Positions 24,199 to 32,998 of a stretch of 64,000 bases of DNA are shown here, one piece after another. Every line of letters starts with the position of its first letter. Positions within the stretch are counted from its first letter, which is position 1. The translations under genes were made by a program, and so were the position numbers. Source of the DNA: Litoribrevibacter euphylliae (GTDB lineage: Bacteria; Pseudomonadota; Gammaproteobacteria; Pseudomonadales; Litoribrevibacteraceae); NCBI RefSeq assembly GCF_042646085.1, contig NZ_JBHRSZ010000006.1, forward strand, positions 186,001 to 250,000. The letters run 5' to 3'. A model generated the notes under the pieces. It made no database searches. It was not told the DNA's origin and saw only the letters and a list, made by a program, of their open reading frames with translations.

Positions 24199-25668
24199 TT
24201 ACTGGTTGGTAGAAAGGATGTTGAAACCTTTCAGTACATTCAATGCTTCTGACAATTGATAGTCACGTTCAGCCAGCTGCTCTTTCTCTTCGTGCTTCTC
24301 GCCGTCACCGTTTTCGTTCTCCAGATGACCAGCAAGATCAGCCTCTTTGTATTGAACGCGTGGTTTGATGGTTTCCACTTTAGCGCGCTCAATAGTGATG
24401 TCTGGTTCGATGCCTTGCGCCTGAATTGAGCGGCCGTTTGGCGTGTAGTAACGAGCAGTGGTTAGCTTGATGCCGTTTTCTGCGTCTACTGGAATGACGG
24501 TTTGTACAGACCCTTTACCAAAACTTTGAGTTCCCATGATGATTGCACGACGATGATCTTGCAGTGCACCGGCGACAATCTCGGAAGCAGATGCTGAGCC
24601 GCCATTAATCAATACCACAATCGGAGCGCCGTTGATAACATCCTTCGGCGTCGCATGGAATTGTGATTTAGAGCTACCAATGCGACCTTCGGTATAGACC
24701 ACTAGGCCATTGGTTAGGAAGGTATCAACCACATCAACGGCGGCTTGAAGCACGCCACCAGGGTTGTTTCGAAGATCAAGCACTAAGCCCTTTAATTCTT
24801 TATCGTCTTCCTGAAGTTTCGAAATGGCTTTGTTTAGGTCTTCGCCAGTCTGCACCTGGAATTGGGAAACGCGCACATACGCATAGCCGTCTTCTAACCA
24901 ACGGTGGCGCACACTGGTCACTTTGATGACATCACGTGTCAGAGTGAATTCAAGTGGCTGTTCTTCACCTTCACGAAGTACGGTTAAAACGATGTCAGAC
25001 CCTGGTTCGCCGCGCATGATGTTAATCGCATCATCAAGCGTCATGCCTTTCACTGGTTTGTCGTCCAGTTTCATAATTAGGTCGCCCGATTTCAACCCTG
25101 CACGAGACGCCGGCGTTTCATCGATGGGGGTAACTACTCGAACAAAACCGTTGTCCATTTGTACTTCGATACCTAGACCACCAAATTCACCCGAGGTGTT
25201 GATTTGCAGTTCTTCGAAGACTTTTGAATCCAGGTAGGCTGAGTGCGGATCAAGACCAGACAGCATGCCGCGAATGGCATTTTGCAATAACGTTTTATCG
25301 TCTACGTCTTCAACATAGGAAGTACGAATGCTGTTAAAAATCTCTGCGAAAAGACGAAGATCTTTGAGTGGAAGACGAGCATCTTCAGGAATGTCGCTTT
25401 GGTCTGCAACTTCTGGAGTGTCTTCAGACGCTTCGCTTGCAGTAGTTTGCTGAGCTTCCGCTTCTTCGGCCGCCATAATGTAGGGGGCGATTTCCGAGCT
25501 TGGAAGTTCTGAAAGTCGCAAATCGGCGTCTGTTATTTCCGAATTGATTGTTTCTGGATTAAGAACGGGCGTGACTGATTGAGAAGAGTCTGCACTGGCT
25601 GAATTTGAGTTAATCAACAAGGCTGTTGAAAATAAAAATGCCAAGCTGCTTTTAGCAGTCAAGTTCAT
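24199..25668 (-). CDS. ctpA: C-terminal processing peptidase CtpA (S41 family)
   Basis: A 489-residue exported serine protease. A signal peptide covers residues 1-26 (ending NSASA). A ~75-residue Ser/Glu-rich linker follows, then a helical region, a PDZ domain (about 155-240, with GLKSGDLIMKLDDKPVKGM) and the S41 catalytic core. The catalytic Ser is in NGGSASASEIVAGAL and the Lys in GTQSFGKGSVQTV. CtpA-type proteases trim periplasmic peptidoglycan hydrolases, consistent with lying between envC and yibQ. The start has AGGTG upstream. Upstream is a perfect 16-bp palindrome. Confidence 0.93.
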   Translation of the reverse strand: MNLTAKSSLAFLFSTALLINSNSASADSSQSVTPVLNPETINSEITDADLRLSELPSSEIAPYIMAAEEAEAQQTTASEASEDTPEVADQSDIPEDARLPLKDLRLFAEIFNSIRTSYVEDVDDKTLLQNAIRGMLSGLDPHSAYLDSKVFEELQINTSGEFGGLGIEVQMDNGFVRVVTPIDETPASRAGLKSGDLIMKLDDKPVKGMTLDDAINIMRGEPGSDIVLTVLREGEEQPLEFTLTRDVIKVTSVRHRWLEDGYAYVRVSQFQVQTGEDLNKAISKLQEDDKELKGLVLDLRNNPGGVLQAAVDVVDTFLTNGLVVYTEGRIGSSKSQFHATPKDVINGAPIVVLINGGSASASEIVAGALQDHRRAIIMGTQSFGKGSVQTVIPVDAENGIKLTTARYYTPNGRSIQAQGIEPDITIERAKVETIKPRVQYKEADLAGHLENENGDGEKHEEKEQLAERDYQLSEALNVLKGFNILSTNQ

Positions 25669-25752
25669 TTATACACCTACAATTCGGAAAATTAATGTCT
25701 GACCGTTACTTAGGTCTTAATATTTTATTGTCTGCTTTTGATTGATTACCGG

Positions 25753-25768
25753 TCTTTCCGCGGAAAGA
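25753..25768. promoter_or_regulatory. Perfect 16-bp palindrome upstream of ctpA
   Basis: TCTTTCCGCGGAAAGA is fully self-complementary and lies 85 bases before the ctpA start in the 154-base envC-ctpA gap. A second 9-bp inverted repeat (25770-25778 with 25804-25812) sits next to it. These may form an operator or an mRNA processing hairpin. No regulator can be named. Confidence 0.45.
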
Positions 25769-25822
25769 TTTAATCAGTAAAGCACTTATTCTTAAACGAT
25801 ATAACTGATTAATGCTATACCG

Positions 25823-26980
25823 TTATGGACGGCCTGTACACCATCTTTTCGGGTTGATTGGCGTCCCTTGTTTTCGGATCTCAAAATAGATCCCTTCGAT
25901 GTCGGTGTCCGAGGTATTACCGGCATAAGCTATGACATCACCGCGGTTAATCCATTCCCCTGGTTCCCGAACCACAGACTCGGCTTGCCCATATAAGCTC
26001 ATGTAACCATCACCGTGGTCAATAATGGTTAGTAAACCAAATCCGCTGAACCAGTCGGCAAACACAATGCGTCCACTGTGGATGGCTTTAACTGCTCGGC
26101 CTGAAGGGGCGCCAATCAAGATTCCATTAGACTTTAGCTTACCGCCGGCGAGAGCGCTGCCGAAAGAACGCATAATGCGGCCTTTGACGGGCCACGGCAT
26201 TTTGCCTTTGTCCGATTTAAACGGGCGACTGCCGCCAAGGGCGTTGATATCTTCCAGCGCTTTCTTCATGTCGCTCAACAGCTTGTTGAGTCGTTGTTGA
26301 TCTTTTTGCTTTTTTTCTAGACGTTTGGATTCTGTGGTAACTGAACGTTTGAGCTCTGCCAGTTGCTGTTGTTGGAGTTTCTTGGCGTTAGAAAGATCGT
26401 CTTGCTCTTGTTGCTGGGCTTTTTTAAGACTTTGAAGATTAACCAGTTCTGCTGTCAGCGCTTGTTCGTTTTGTTTGAATTTTTCCAACGTCTTTAAGTG
26501 AACTTGAATCTTATCGAGTTGCTCTTGTTGCAAGTATTGGTGGTACTTTAGCAAGCGGGACAGCTTCTGAGGTGACTCTTCACTCAGTAAAAGCTTGAGT
26601 TGGTTGTTGTCCTGATTTTTGTAGACCGCAATTAGAAGTGTTTGGATGTCTTGTTTGCTTTTATTTAGCTCACGAGTGATTTCCCGGTTTTGCTCACGCA
26701 GCTGCGATAACTTGTTCTGAGTCGATGAAAGTGACTTTTGTGTTTTTTGCAGTTGTTTGCGGGCGTTGCTTACTTTTCTGCTGGTCGCTTGCAGCGCTTT
26801 ATTCTGTTTGTTCTGTTCGACTTTTAACTTACTAAGCTTCTTCTTGAGTTTGGCAATGTCAGATTTTTGCTGAGACAGATTTTTCTCAACGTCTGAAATA
26901 TTTTCAGCGGTTGAGATCCCTGACGACAGCAGGAAGCAAAGGGCAAGTGTGGTAAAAACAAACTTAGACAGTGCGCGCAT
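25823..26980 (-). CDS. envC: Murein hydrolase activator EnvC
   Basis: A 385-residue exported protein. A signal peptide (1-25) is followed by a long coiled coil (about 28-245) and a LytM domain (about 270-382). The LytM domain is degenerate: the usual His/Asp zinc ligands are replaced (SNGILIG instead of HxGxD, GIYFEIR instead of HLHFE), as in EnvC, which binds and activates amidases AmiA/AmiB rather than cutting peptidoglycan itself. Position downstream of gpmI matches the E. coli gpmM-envC order. It acts at the division septum. Confidence 0.94.
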   Translation of the reverse strand: MRALSKFVFTTLALCFLLSSGISTAENISDVEKNLSQQKSDIAKLKKKLSKLKVEQNKQNKALQATSRKVSNARKQLQKTQKSLSSTQNKLSQLREQNREITRELNKSKQDIQTLLIAVYKNQDNNQLKLLLSEESPQKLSRLLKYHQYLQQEQLDKIQVHLKTLEKFKQNEQALTAELVNLQSLKKAQQQEQDDLSNAKKLQQQQLAELKRSVTTESKRLEKKQKDQQRLNKLLSDMKKALEDINALGGSRPFKSDKGKMPWPVKGRIMRSFGSALAGGKLKSNGILIGAPSGRAVKAIHSGRIVFADWFSGFGLLTIIDHGDGYMSLYGQAESVVREPGEWINRGDVIAYAGNTSDTDIEGIYFEIRKQGTPINPKRWCTGRP

Positions 26981-27048
26981 TTAATAATGTCTGATTTAGG
27001 TGTTTTCTTATTAGGCGAGTGCTGATTCTAGGGGAAGCAAGGAAAATA

Positions 27049-27080
27049 AAAAAGCGGCGTCATCAAGACAGCCGCTTTTT
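27049..27080. terminator. Terminator between gpmI and envC
   Basis: Perfect 10-bp stem AAAAAGCGGC/GCCGCTTTTT with 12-base loop. Its A/T flanks allow function in both directions. It ends gpmI on the minus strand, so envC probably has its own promoter as well. Confidence 0.8.
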
Positions 27081-27156
27081 GATGGTGCTTTTGAGTGATG
27101 CTTCTTAGTTTGGAACTACAAGCGGGTTGCTGTTCCGAAATAAGGCGCAGAACGTC

Positions 27157-28698
27157 TTATTTATTAATCAGCGAATGACCGGTCATTTCTTCCGGCTGTT
27201 CCTGGCCCATCAATGACAATAAGCTTGGTGCGATATCGCATAGAGCGCCATCATCTTTCAATTGTACTGATACGCCTGAACCCACATATACCAATGGTAC
27301 TGGGCCGGTTGTATGTTGGGTGTGAGCTTGTCCGCTGTCGTAATCCAGCATTTGTTCACAGTTGCCGTGGTCAGCGGTGATCAGGCAGTGGCCGCCGGCT
27401 TCTTTAATTGCAGCGGTAACACGACCAAGACACTCATCAAGGGCTTCAACCGCTTTTACTGCAGCATCGAATTTACCGGTATGTCCGACCATGTCGCCAT
27501 TGGCGTAGTTACAAACCACCAGGTCATATTCACCGCTCTTAATGGCTGCAACCAGCTTATCAGTTACTTCTGGCGCGCTCATTTCAGGTTGCATGTCATA
27601 AGTAGCAACATCGGGTGATTGAACCAAAATTCGGGTTTCACCATCGAATTCAGCTTCCTGACCACCTGAGAAGAAGAAAGTAACGTGGGCGTATTTTTCG
27701 GTTTCAGCAATACGCAGTTGCGTTAAACCTTTATTAGAGACGTATTCACCTAGAGAGTTTTTCAACTCGGATGGTGGATAAGCACAGTTGGCTTTAATGT
27801 CCGCAGCGAATTCAGTCAGCATCACGAAATCCGATAGAGCAGGACGTTTGTTACGCTCAAATCCTTTAAAGTCGTCTTCGGTGAACGCACGGGTTATCTC
27901 ACGAGCACGGTCAGCACGGAAATTCATAAAGACGATCGCGTCCCCATCATTAATGGTCGCTGGTGTTTGATCACCCGAAACACAAACCGTCGTTTTGACG
28001 AATTCATCGTCTTCACTACGTTCGTACGCTGCGGCTAAGCCTTCCACACCATTTGCAGCCGTGTAATCCGAAACGCCTTCAGTCAGCATTTTGTAGGCCG
28101 ATTCGATGCGATCCCAACGATTGTCACGATCCATGGCGTAGTAGCGGCCAACTAAGGTTGCTACACGGCCTTTGCCTGTTGCGGCCAAGACTTCATCCAT
28201 CGCTTTGATTGATGGCTCAGCGCTACGCGGTGGCATATCGCGGCCATCCAGAAATGCGTGAACATAAATTTCTTTAACACCACGTTGATCAGCCAGTTCA
28301 ACCATGGCTTTAAGGTGGTCTTCATGGCTGTGAATGCCGCCCGGAGAGAGAAGGCCTAGGATATGAAGTGCACCATTACTGGCTTTGGCTTTATCAGCGG
28401 CAGCGCATAAAACTTCGTTTTGGAAGAAAGCTTTATCTTCGATGGCTTTGGTGATCAAGGTGAAGTTCTGGTAAACAATGCGTCCTGCACCCAGGTTCAT
28501 GTGACCCACTTCGGAATTACCCATCTGACCTTCCGGTAACCCTACGGCCATACCTGATGTGTTGATCAGTGTGTTTGGTTGTTCTTGGATGAGTCTGTCC
28601 CAAACTGGAGTTTTGGCATTCAGGATGGCGTTTTGATCGGAGTCAGTACGGTGGCCGAAGCCATCAAGAATAATCAGTGCAGTAGTTTGTTTAGTCAT
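27157..28698 (-). CDS. gpmI: 2,3-bisphosphoglycerate-independent phosphoglycerate mutase
   Basis: A 513-residue enzyme of the alkaline phosphatase superfamily that interconverts 3- and 2-phosphoglycerate in glycolysis, using two Mn2+. Asp in LIILDGFG and the phosphorylated Ser in GNSEVGHMNLGAGR mark the catalytic site. Further metal ligands lie in CNYANGDMVGHTG and LITADHGNCEQM. Length equals the family norm. The ATG has a weak AGAG upstream. It diverges from the rhodanese gene across about 200 bases. Confidence 0.97.
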   Translation of the reverse strand: MTKQTTALIILDGFGHRTDSDQNAILNAKTPVWDRLIQEQPNTLINTSGMAVGLPEGQMGNSEVGHMNLGAGRIVYQNFTLITKAIEDKAFFQNEVLCAAADKAKASNGALHILGLLSPGGIHSHEDHLKAMVELADQRGVKEIYVHAFLDGRDMPPRSAEPSIKAMDEVLAATGKGRVATLVGRYYAMDRDNRWDRIESAYKMLTEGVSDYTAANGVEGLAAAYERSEDDEFVKTTVCVSGDQTPATINDGDAIVFMNFRADRAREITRAFTEDDFKGFERNKRPALSDFVMLTEFAADIKANCAYPPSELKNSLGEYVSNKGLTQLRIAETEKYAHVTFFFSGGQEAEFDGETRILVQSPDVATYDMQPEMSAPEVTDKLVAAIKSGEYDLVVCNYANGDMVGHTGKFDAAVKAVEALDECLGRVTAAIKEAGGHCLITADHGNCEQMLDYDSGQAHTQHTTGPVPLVYVGSGVSVQLKDDGALCDIAPSLLSLMGQEQPEEMTGHSLINK

Positions 28699-28896
28699 GC
28701 GTTCTCTGGCTGTTTTTGTCAGCGATTAAAAAAGGCACAATTTTACGCAAATTTGATGGGGCTGTCATCCGGTCATCATGTTTGGTAGGTTTAGTGGTCA
28801 TCGGCTTTTTGTAGCCTTTTACATCCTTCGATTTTCAAATAGGGTGTGACACTGTATTATTACGCGCCACAAGATATTGACGGTGAGATTTTATTC

Positions 28897-29307
28897 ATGG
28901 AACAGTTTTTTGAGTTTGCTACTAACAATGCAATGTTGGTAGGTGCTTGGGTTGTGTTGTTGGTGTTATTCATTATTTCTGAAACGCGTAAGGGTGGTAA
29001 AACCTTGTCCGCTCAACAAGTTATCATGCGTATGAATAAAGAAGACGCGGTGATTTTAGATGTGCGTGAAAAGGCCGATTATAAGAAAGGTCATATTATC
29101 AACTCTGTGAATATCCCTTACGCTTCATTGGATTCCCGTGTTGGTGAGTTGGAAGCGAGCAAAGAAAAACCTGTGATTGTGGTTTGTAAAATGGGCCAAA
29201 CCTCTAACGCCGCAGGTTCTGTTCTTAGAAAACATGGTTTTACCGATGTGACTCGTTTGTCTGGCGGTATGGCTGAGTGGACGAGCCTGAATTTACCGGT
29301 TGAGTAA
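28897..29307 (+). CDS. Membrane-anchored rhodanese-like protein (YibN-like)
   Basis: A 136-residue protein with one N-terminal membrane segment (MLVGAWVVLLVLFIIS) followed by a rhodanese domain (AVILDVREKADYKKGHI...). The catalytic Cys is in VVCKMGQTSN, so sulphurtransferase activity is possible. The order rhodanese-grxC-secB matches E. coli yibN-grxC-secB. I chose ATG 28897 (GGTGAG upstream); the open frame begins at a GTG 17 codons earlier. The role is not established. Confidence 0.85.
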   Translation: MEQFFEFATNNAMLVGAWVVLLVLFIISETRKGGKTLSAQQVIMRMNKEDAVILDVREKADYKKGHIINSVNIPYASLDSRVGELEASKEKPVIVVCKMGQTSNAAGSVLRKHGFTDVTRLSGGMAEWTSLNLPVE

Positions 29308-29392
29308 GTTTCCGTCTGAGCTGTTTTAATACTCTGACGTTGAACTTTTAGCTCATTCTCATACTCCGATAGTTTTTACCTGAGGTGATTTA

Positions 29393-29644
29393 ATGGCTGA
29401 TGTAACTATATATAGCAGTAACTATTGTCCGTTTTGTATTCGTGCAAAGCAGCTACTTAAGTCTAAAGCGGTTAATTTCGAAGAAATCATTGTGGATGGT
29501 CAGCCGGAAGTGCGTCGTGAAATGATGATTAAAAGTAATCAGCGTACAGTTCCGCAGATCTGGATTGGTGATCATCATGTTGGTGGTTGTGATGATCTCT
29601 ATGCGCTTGAACGTGCCGGGAACTTAGACAACTTGCTTAATTGA
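29393..29644 (+). CDS. grxC: Glutaredoxin 3
   Basis: An 83-residue thioredoxin-fold disulphide reductase with active site YCPFC and the glutathione-binding TVPQIWIG and GGCDDLY segments. Length matches E. coli GrxC. It uses glutathione to reduce ribonucleotide reductase and mixed disulphides in the cytosol. Starts 85 bases after the rhodanese gene, and a terminator follows before secB. Confidence 0.96.
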   Translation: MADVTIYSSNYCPFCIRAKQLLKSKAVNFEEIIVDGQPEVRREMMIKSNQRTVPQIWIGDHHVGGCDDLYALERAGNLDNLLN

Positions 29645-29699
29645 TTCAAAGCGCTCTATTTGAAGTGCTTTATTGGAAGCACTTTATCTTCGGAAGTTT

Positions 29700-29725
29700 A
29701 GAGATCTTTAAATAGATCTCTTTTC
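29700..29725 (+). terminator. Terminator after grxC
   Basis: Perfect 8-bp stem AGAGATCT/AGATCTCT with a 6-base loop and TTTT. Preceded at 29663-29684 by another perfect 8-bp hairpin (AAGTGCTT/AAGCACTT). The two may act together. Confidence 0.75.
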
Positions 29726-29939
29726 TGCCTCTTCAAACCTCTTCTTCTTATCTATATTTTCTTCCTGAATTCCTGTGGGGATCAATCTTCGCTTTTCAAC
29801 GGTTGTTTTTGTCAAAATCGTTGTGTAGTGTTAAGTCACTCTTAGCACTCCGTGCTGTATCTAGGCTCATTCTCCAGCTATTGGTCATGTCAGGCATCGC
29901 GATTACAGTACGGGAAAATAATAAAATATAGGTATCGTT

Positions 29940-30431
29940 ATGGCTGAAGAAAATCAGGCAGCTCAGAACGCTGAGCAACCGCAAAACGCTGGTTTTGCAC
30001 TACAAAGAATTTATCTAAAAGACTTCTCCTTTGAATCGCCACGCGCACCTCAGGTTTTCCAAAGTCAATGGAAACCTCAAGTTCACATGGACTTGAATAC
30101 AGGTAACGCGAAAGTAGGTGATGATCTTTATGAAGTGGTTTTAACCATCACGCTAACCGCTAAGCAAGACGATGAAGTTGCGCTATTGGTTGAGATCAAG
30201 CAAGCCGGTATCTTCGCGATTCAAGGTTTGGAAGGTCCGCGTCTAGCTCATGCACTGGGTGCATTCTGTCCGAACATTCTTTTCCCGTACGCACGTGAAA
30301 CTATCGATAGCATGGTAACTAAAGGCAGTTTGCCTCCGTTCATGTTAGCACCGGTTAACTTCGATGCGATCTTTGCAGAAGCGATGCAGCGTAAGCAGCA
30401 GGAAGCAGATCAGGCTGAAGCGACTCACTAA
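29940..30431 (+). CDS. secB: Protein-export chaperone SecB
   Basis: A 163-residue SecB, the tetrameric cytosolic chaperone that holds preproteins unfolded for SecA. Typical segments are seen: RIYLKDFSFESP, then VVLTITLTAKQ, QAGIFAIQGLE and CPNILFPYARETIDSMVTKGS in outline. It has the acidic C-terminal tail rich in Gln/Ala. A 295-base gap with two hairpins separates it from grxC, so a separate promoter is likely. AGG lies about 8 bases before ATG. Confidence 0.97.
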   Translation: MAEENQAAQNAEQPQNAGFALQRIYLKDFSFESPRAPQVFQSQWKPQVHMDLNTGNAKVGDDLYEVVLTITLTAKQDDEVALLVEIKQAGIFAIQGLEGPRLAHALGAFCPNILFPYARETIDSMVTKGSLPPFMLAPVNFDAIFAEAMQRKQQEADQAEATH

Positions 30432-30448
30432 GGCTTGCTTCAACTGCT

Positions 30449-30489
30449 AAAAAAGCAGCTCATGATCTTGGATCTGAGCTGCTTTTTTT
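30449..30489. terminator. Bidirectional terminator between secB and the oligosaccharyltransferase
   Basis: Perfect 14-bp stem (30449-30462 with 30475-30488) with A and T runs at its ends. It serves secB (plus) and the convergent PglL-like gene (minus). Confidence 0.9.
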
Positions 30490-30530
30490 ATGCGTTCGAT
30501 TTCGCGTCTGACTTGAGTTTGAAACACCCA

Positions 30531-32333
30531 TTATTGGGAAGCCGATGGCTCTTGTATTGCCTGAAGATTAGCTTTGGTTTTCTCGATGGCTGTTTTTAGG
30601 TTTGTATCGGTAGGATACAAGTAAGCGGCTTCTTCCATAATCTTAATGGATTGCTCGTAGTCTTTTAGCGCCCAGTGAGCATTGGCCAAATTGTAGTAAA
30701 TCGACAATCTTGGTGTGTGCTGCAGAAACTCTTCCGCCCATTGTACATAGGCTTTGATTTGTTGCTGGTCTTGTTGTTGCAGACCCACAATCAGGCGGTA
30801 GGTCATGACATCAAAAAAGAAGCGCTTCCAGATTCCGCTAGGGTGAATGACATCGCCCAAATGATGGAAGTCTTGCTTATTGTTCGAGTGATATTTCGTC
30901 ACCTGATACGTTGCTTGAATACACAGCACCATCACAGGAATGGTGATGATAGGAATGATTACCGCGAAGCAACGTGCAAAAAAATCGAATTTAAAACACT
31001 TAATCGTAGATGTGCTGGTAATCCACAGCAACCAAGCGGTGAGTAAACTGAAAACCAACCAATGCGCAATGGATTGGTAAAAAGGGTATTCGGTATTCGC
31101 ATGAAACGATAAGGGAATGAGCAACGCTAGAGCCGCCAGACCATATACGATGCCTAAATGACGCATTGCTCGGATGATCAAAACCCCGGCAAGTACTAAG
31201 AGTAATAAGGGCGGAATAATTCCACCTTCTACGGCCCACAATAAAAGCTCGTTGTGAGGATGATCGAGATTGGTAATGATCTGGTGAGTGTACTCTCCTG
31301 AGTCATACTTCTCTGCGTAGTAATCTAAAAAGTTACGTTCAAAGTTACCGTACCCCCAGCCAGACAACGGCTTATCTTGGATCATGTCTAAGGCTTGCAG
31401 ATAAATACCTGTACGGTTCGCGGTGGATTGAAAGGTTTCGAGGTTGCGTCCGCCAGACTCCATTTGCTGAATGCTGATGATTGCGAACAATACACCTACT
31501 ATGGCTGACACAAGCCAGCCCCAAAACAACCGAGGTTTGTACGATGCTGAGAGCTCACTGTGGGTGGTTAAATAGTTATAAATCAGTGGTAGGCAGAAAA
31601 TGAGGGCCAATAGAGTGCCAAAGATGCCGGCACGAGAGCCTAGTAAAATCAATGCAGATGAGCCGACTAACGCACAAGACATAAGCAATGCAATTTTAGG
31701 CTGAGTGGTCGTTTCATCGTGAGGTTTCAGTATCAGATATAAACTGCAGATAACGCCTGTTGCGATAAAGCTGGCGCTGACATTGGGTTGTTGAAATGAG
31801 CCAAAGGGGCGCCCGTAATCTTCTTTGTAGACACCAAGCGTGGCAATGCTCGGGAAATATTGCTGAATCAAGCACAGTGCGGCTTCAATCACACTGGCGG
31901 CAACCAAAAGGTAAAATACTTTTTGCCAGCTGTCGTAGGCCAAGATACTTTGAAAAAAAAGTACTGTCAGAAGTAGGCCTGCAAGAATGGCAAGCACCCG
32001 AGTGCCAGCCTGTGTGGTTTCCGCAATTTCCTGAAATGCGATGGGAATAACCAATGCCACCATAATCAAGCCGAGGAGCTTGAGTGCCGGGTCGTCTACC
32101 CATTGTCGGGTCTTGGCAAGACGAAACAGCATGGCAGAAAATAGTAGGCTGATAACACACCACACCACCGCGTTGTATGGCATTTCCAACCCGGTGCCAC
32201 CGGTATTTTGAATATTAAAGTGAATACCAAAGAGTAGACAAAAGCCAAGCAGGAATAGGGTTGCTTTGGAATCCGGGAGTGGGACTTGAGTGTAATAAGG
32301 TTCGCTTAACTCTGCTTGGGCTGGTCCATCCAT
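30531..32333 (-). CDS. PglL-family protein O-oligosaccharyltransferase (Wzy_C superfamily)
   Basis: A 600-residue polytopic membrane protein with about 12 hydrophobic segments through residue 440 and a soluble C-terminal part with TPR-like helices (WALKDYEQSIKIMEEA). The large periplasmic loop has the hallmark LDHPHNELLLWAVEGG of the Wzy_C superfamily; WGYGNFERNFLDYYAEKY precedes it. The loop motif and the TPR-type tail fit PglL oligosaccharyltransferases, which transfer glycans to pilins. The gene lies next to the MSHA pilin operon and separate from any LPS cluster, so pilin modification is the natural guess. O-antigen ligase WaaL is the alternative. Confidence 0.72.
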   Translation of the reverse strand: MDGPAQAELSEPYYTQVPLPDSKATLFLLGFCLLFGIHFNIQNTGGTGLEMPYNAVVWCVISLLFSAMLFRLAKTRQWVDDPALKLLGLIMVALVIPIAFQEIAETTQAGTRVLAILAGLLLTVLFFQSILAYDSWQKVFYLLVAASVIEAALCLIQQYFPSIATLGVYKEDYGRPFGSFQQPNVSASFIATGVICSLYLILKPHDETTTQPKIALLMSCALVGSSALILLGSRAGIFGTLLALIFCLPLIYNYLTTHSELSASYKPRLFWGWLVSAIVGVLFAIISIQQMESGGRNLETFQSTANRTGIYLQALDMIQDKPLSGWGYGNFERNFLDYYAEKYDSGEYTHQIITNLDHPHNELLLWAVEGGIIPPLLLLVLAGVLIIRAMRHLGIVYGLAALALLIPLSFHANTEYPFYQSIAHWLVFSLLTAWLLWITSTSTIKCFKFDFFARCFAVIIPIITIPVMVLCIQATYQVTKYHSNNKQDFHHLGDVIHPSGIWKRFFFDVMTYRLIVGLQQQDQQQIKAYVQWAEEFLQHTPRLSIYYNLANAHWALKDYEQSIKIMEEAAYLYPTDTNLKTAIEKTKANLQAIQEPSASQ

Positions 32334-32387
32334 GAGGCTGTTTCTGTCCTTTCTTGTGAATTAAGCGAGAGCGCTAAATTAGCTGGC

Positions 32388-32858
32388 TTATAGGGCTTCT
32401 GCACCTTCAAAGTCTAATTGTCGCCAAGCCTCATAAATCATAATGGCCGCGCTGTTGGATAAGTTTAAGCTGCGACTGTCTTTCAGCATAGGAATACGTA
32501 GGCGCTGGTTTTCTGGTAACGACTCAATAAACTCAATAGGAAGACCACGTGACTCAGGGCCGAAGATCAGTGCATCACCAGACTGATACTCAACGGCTGT
32601 GTGACCTGTTCTTCCTTTAGTCGTGATGGCCATAACGCGATTGGGCTGACGTGCTGCCAGATAATCGTCTAGCGAATCATGCATCTCTACATTGGCCAGT
32701 TCATGGTAATCCAGGCCGGCACGACGCAATTTCTTATCGTCCATCACAAACCCAAACGGACGAATTAAATGCAGTTGAAAACCTGTGTTTGCACACAAGC
32801 GAATGATGTTGCCTGTATTAGGCGGGATTTCTGGCTGGTAAAGAACGATATCAAGCAT
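32388..32858 (-). CDS. trmL: tRNA (cytidine/uridine-34-2'-O)-methyltransferase TrmL
   Basis: A 156-residue SPOUT methyltransferase. The knotted SAM site appears in ALIFGPESRGLP and IPMLKDSRSLNLSNSAAIMIYE, and the opening DIVLYQPEIPPNTGNIIRLCA is characteristic of TrmL. It methylates the wobble ribose of tRNA-Leu. Length equals the family norm. It diverges from the MSHA operon across 140 bases; the PglL-like gene lies downstream on the same strand after 54 bases. Confidence 0.95.
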   Translation of the reverse strand: MLDIVLYQPEIPPNTGNIIRLCANTGFQLHLIRPFGFVMDDKKLRRAGLDYHELANVEMHDSLDDYLAARQPNRVMAITTKGRTGHTAVEYQSGDALIFGPESRGLPIEFIESLPENQRLRIPMLKDSRSLNLSNSAAIMIYEAWRQLDFEGAEAL

Positions 32859-32925
32859 TTTGTCAATAAATTCTAATGGTTAGCGATTAATCTTTAGTAA
32901 TAAGGTTTAAAAATGTTGCTAAACT

Positions 32926-32950
32926 AATACAATCGTATATTAATTGTATT
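32926..32950. promoter_or_regulatory. Inverted repeat in the trmL-mshI promoter region
   Basis: Perfect arms AATACAAT (32926-32933) and ATTGTATT (32943-32950) with a 9-base spacer, in the divergent promoter region of trmL and the MSHA operon. A candidate operator; very AT-rich, so chance is possible. Confidence 0.4.
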
Positions 32951-32998
32951 CTTTTTGAACTCTAGAACGCTACGTTGTTATACGTTGTAAGGAACTGA

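Noticed and set aside
29796..29984. 62-residue minus-strand frame before secB
   Set aside because: It overlaps the secB start and promoter region and has no family features or ribosome-binding site.
30531..32333. WaaL-type O-antigen ligase as the name for this gene
   Set aside because: The TPR-like tail and the neighbouring pilin operon favour PglL, although Wzy_C proteins cannot be split by sequence alone; kept as an alternative.
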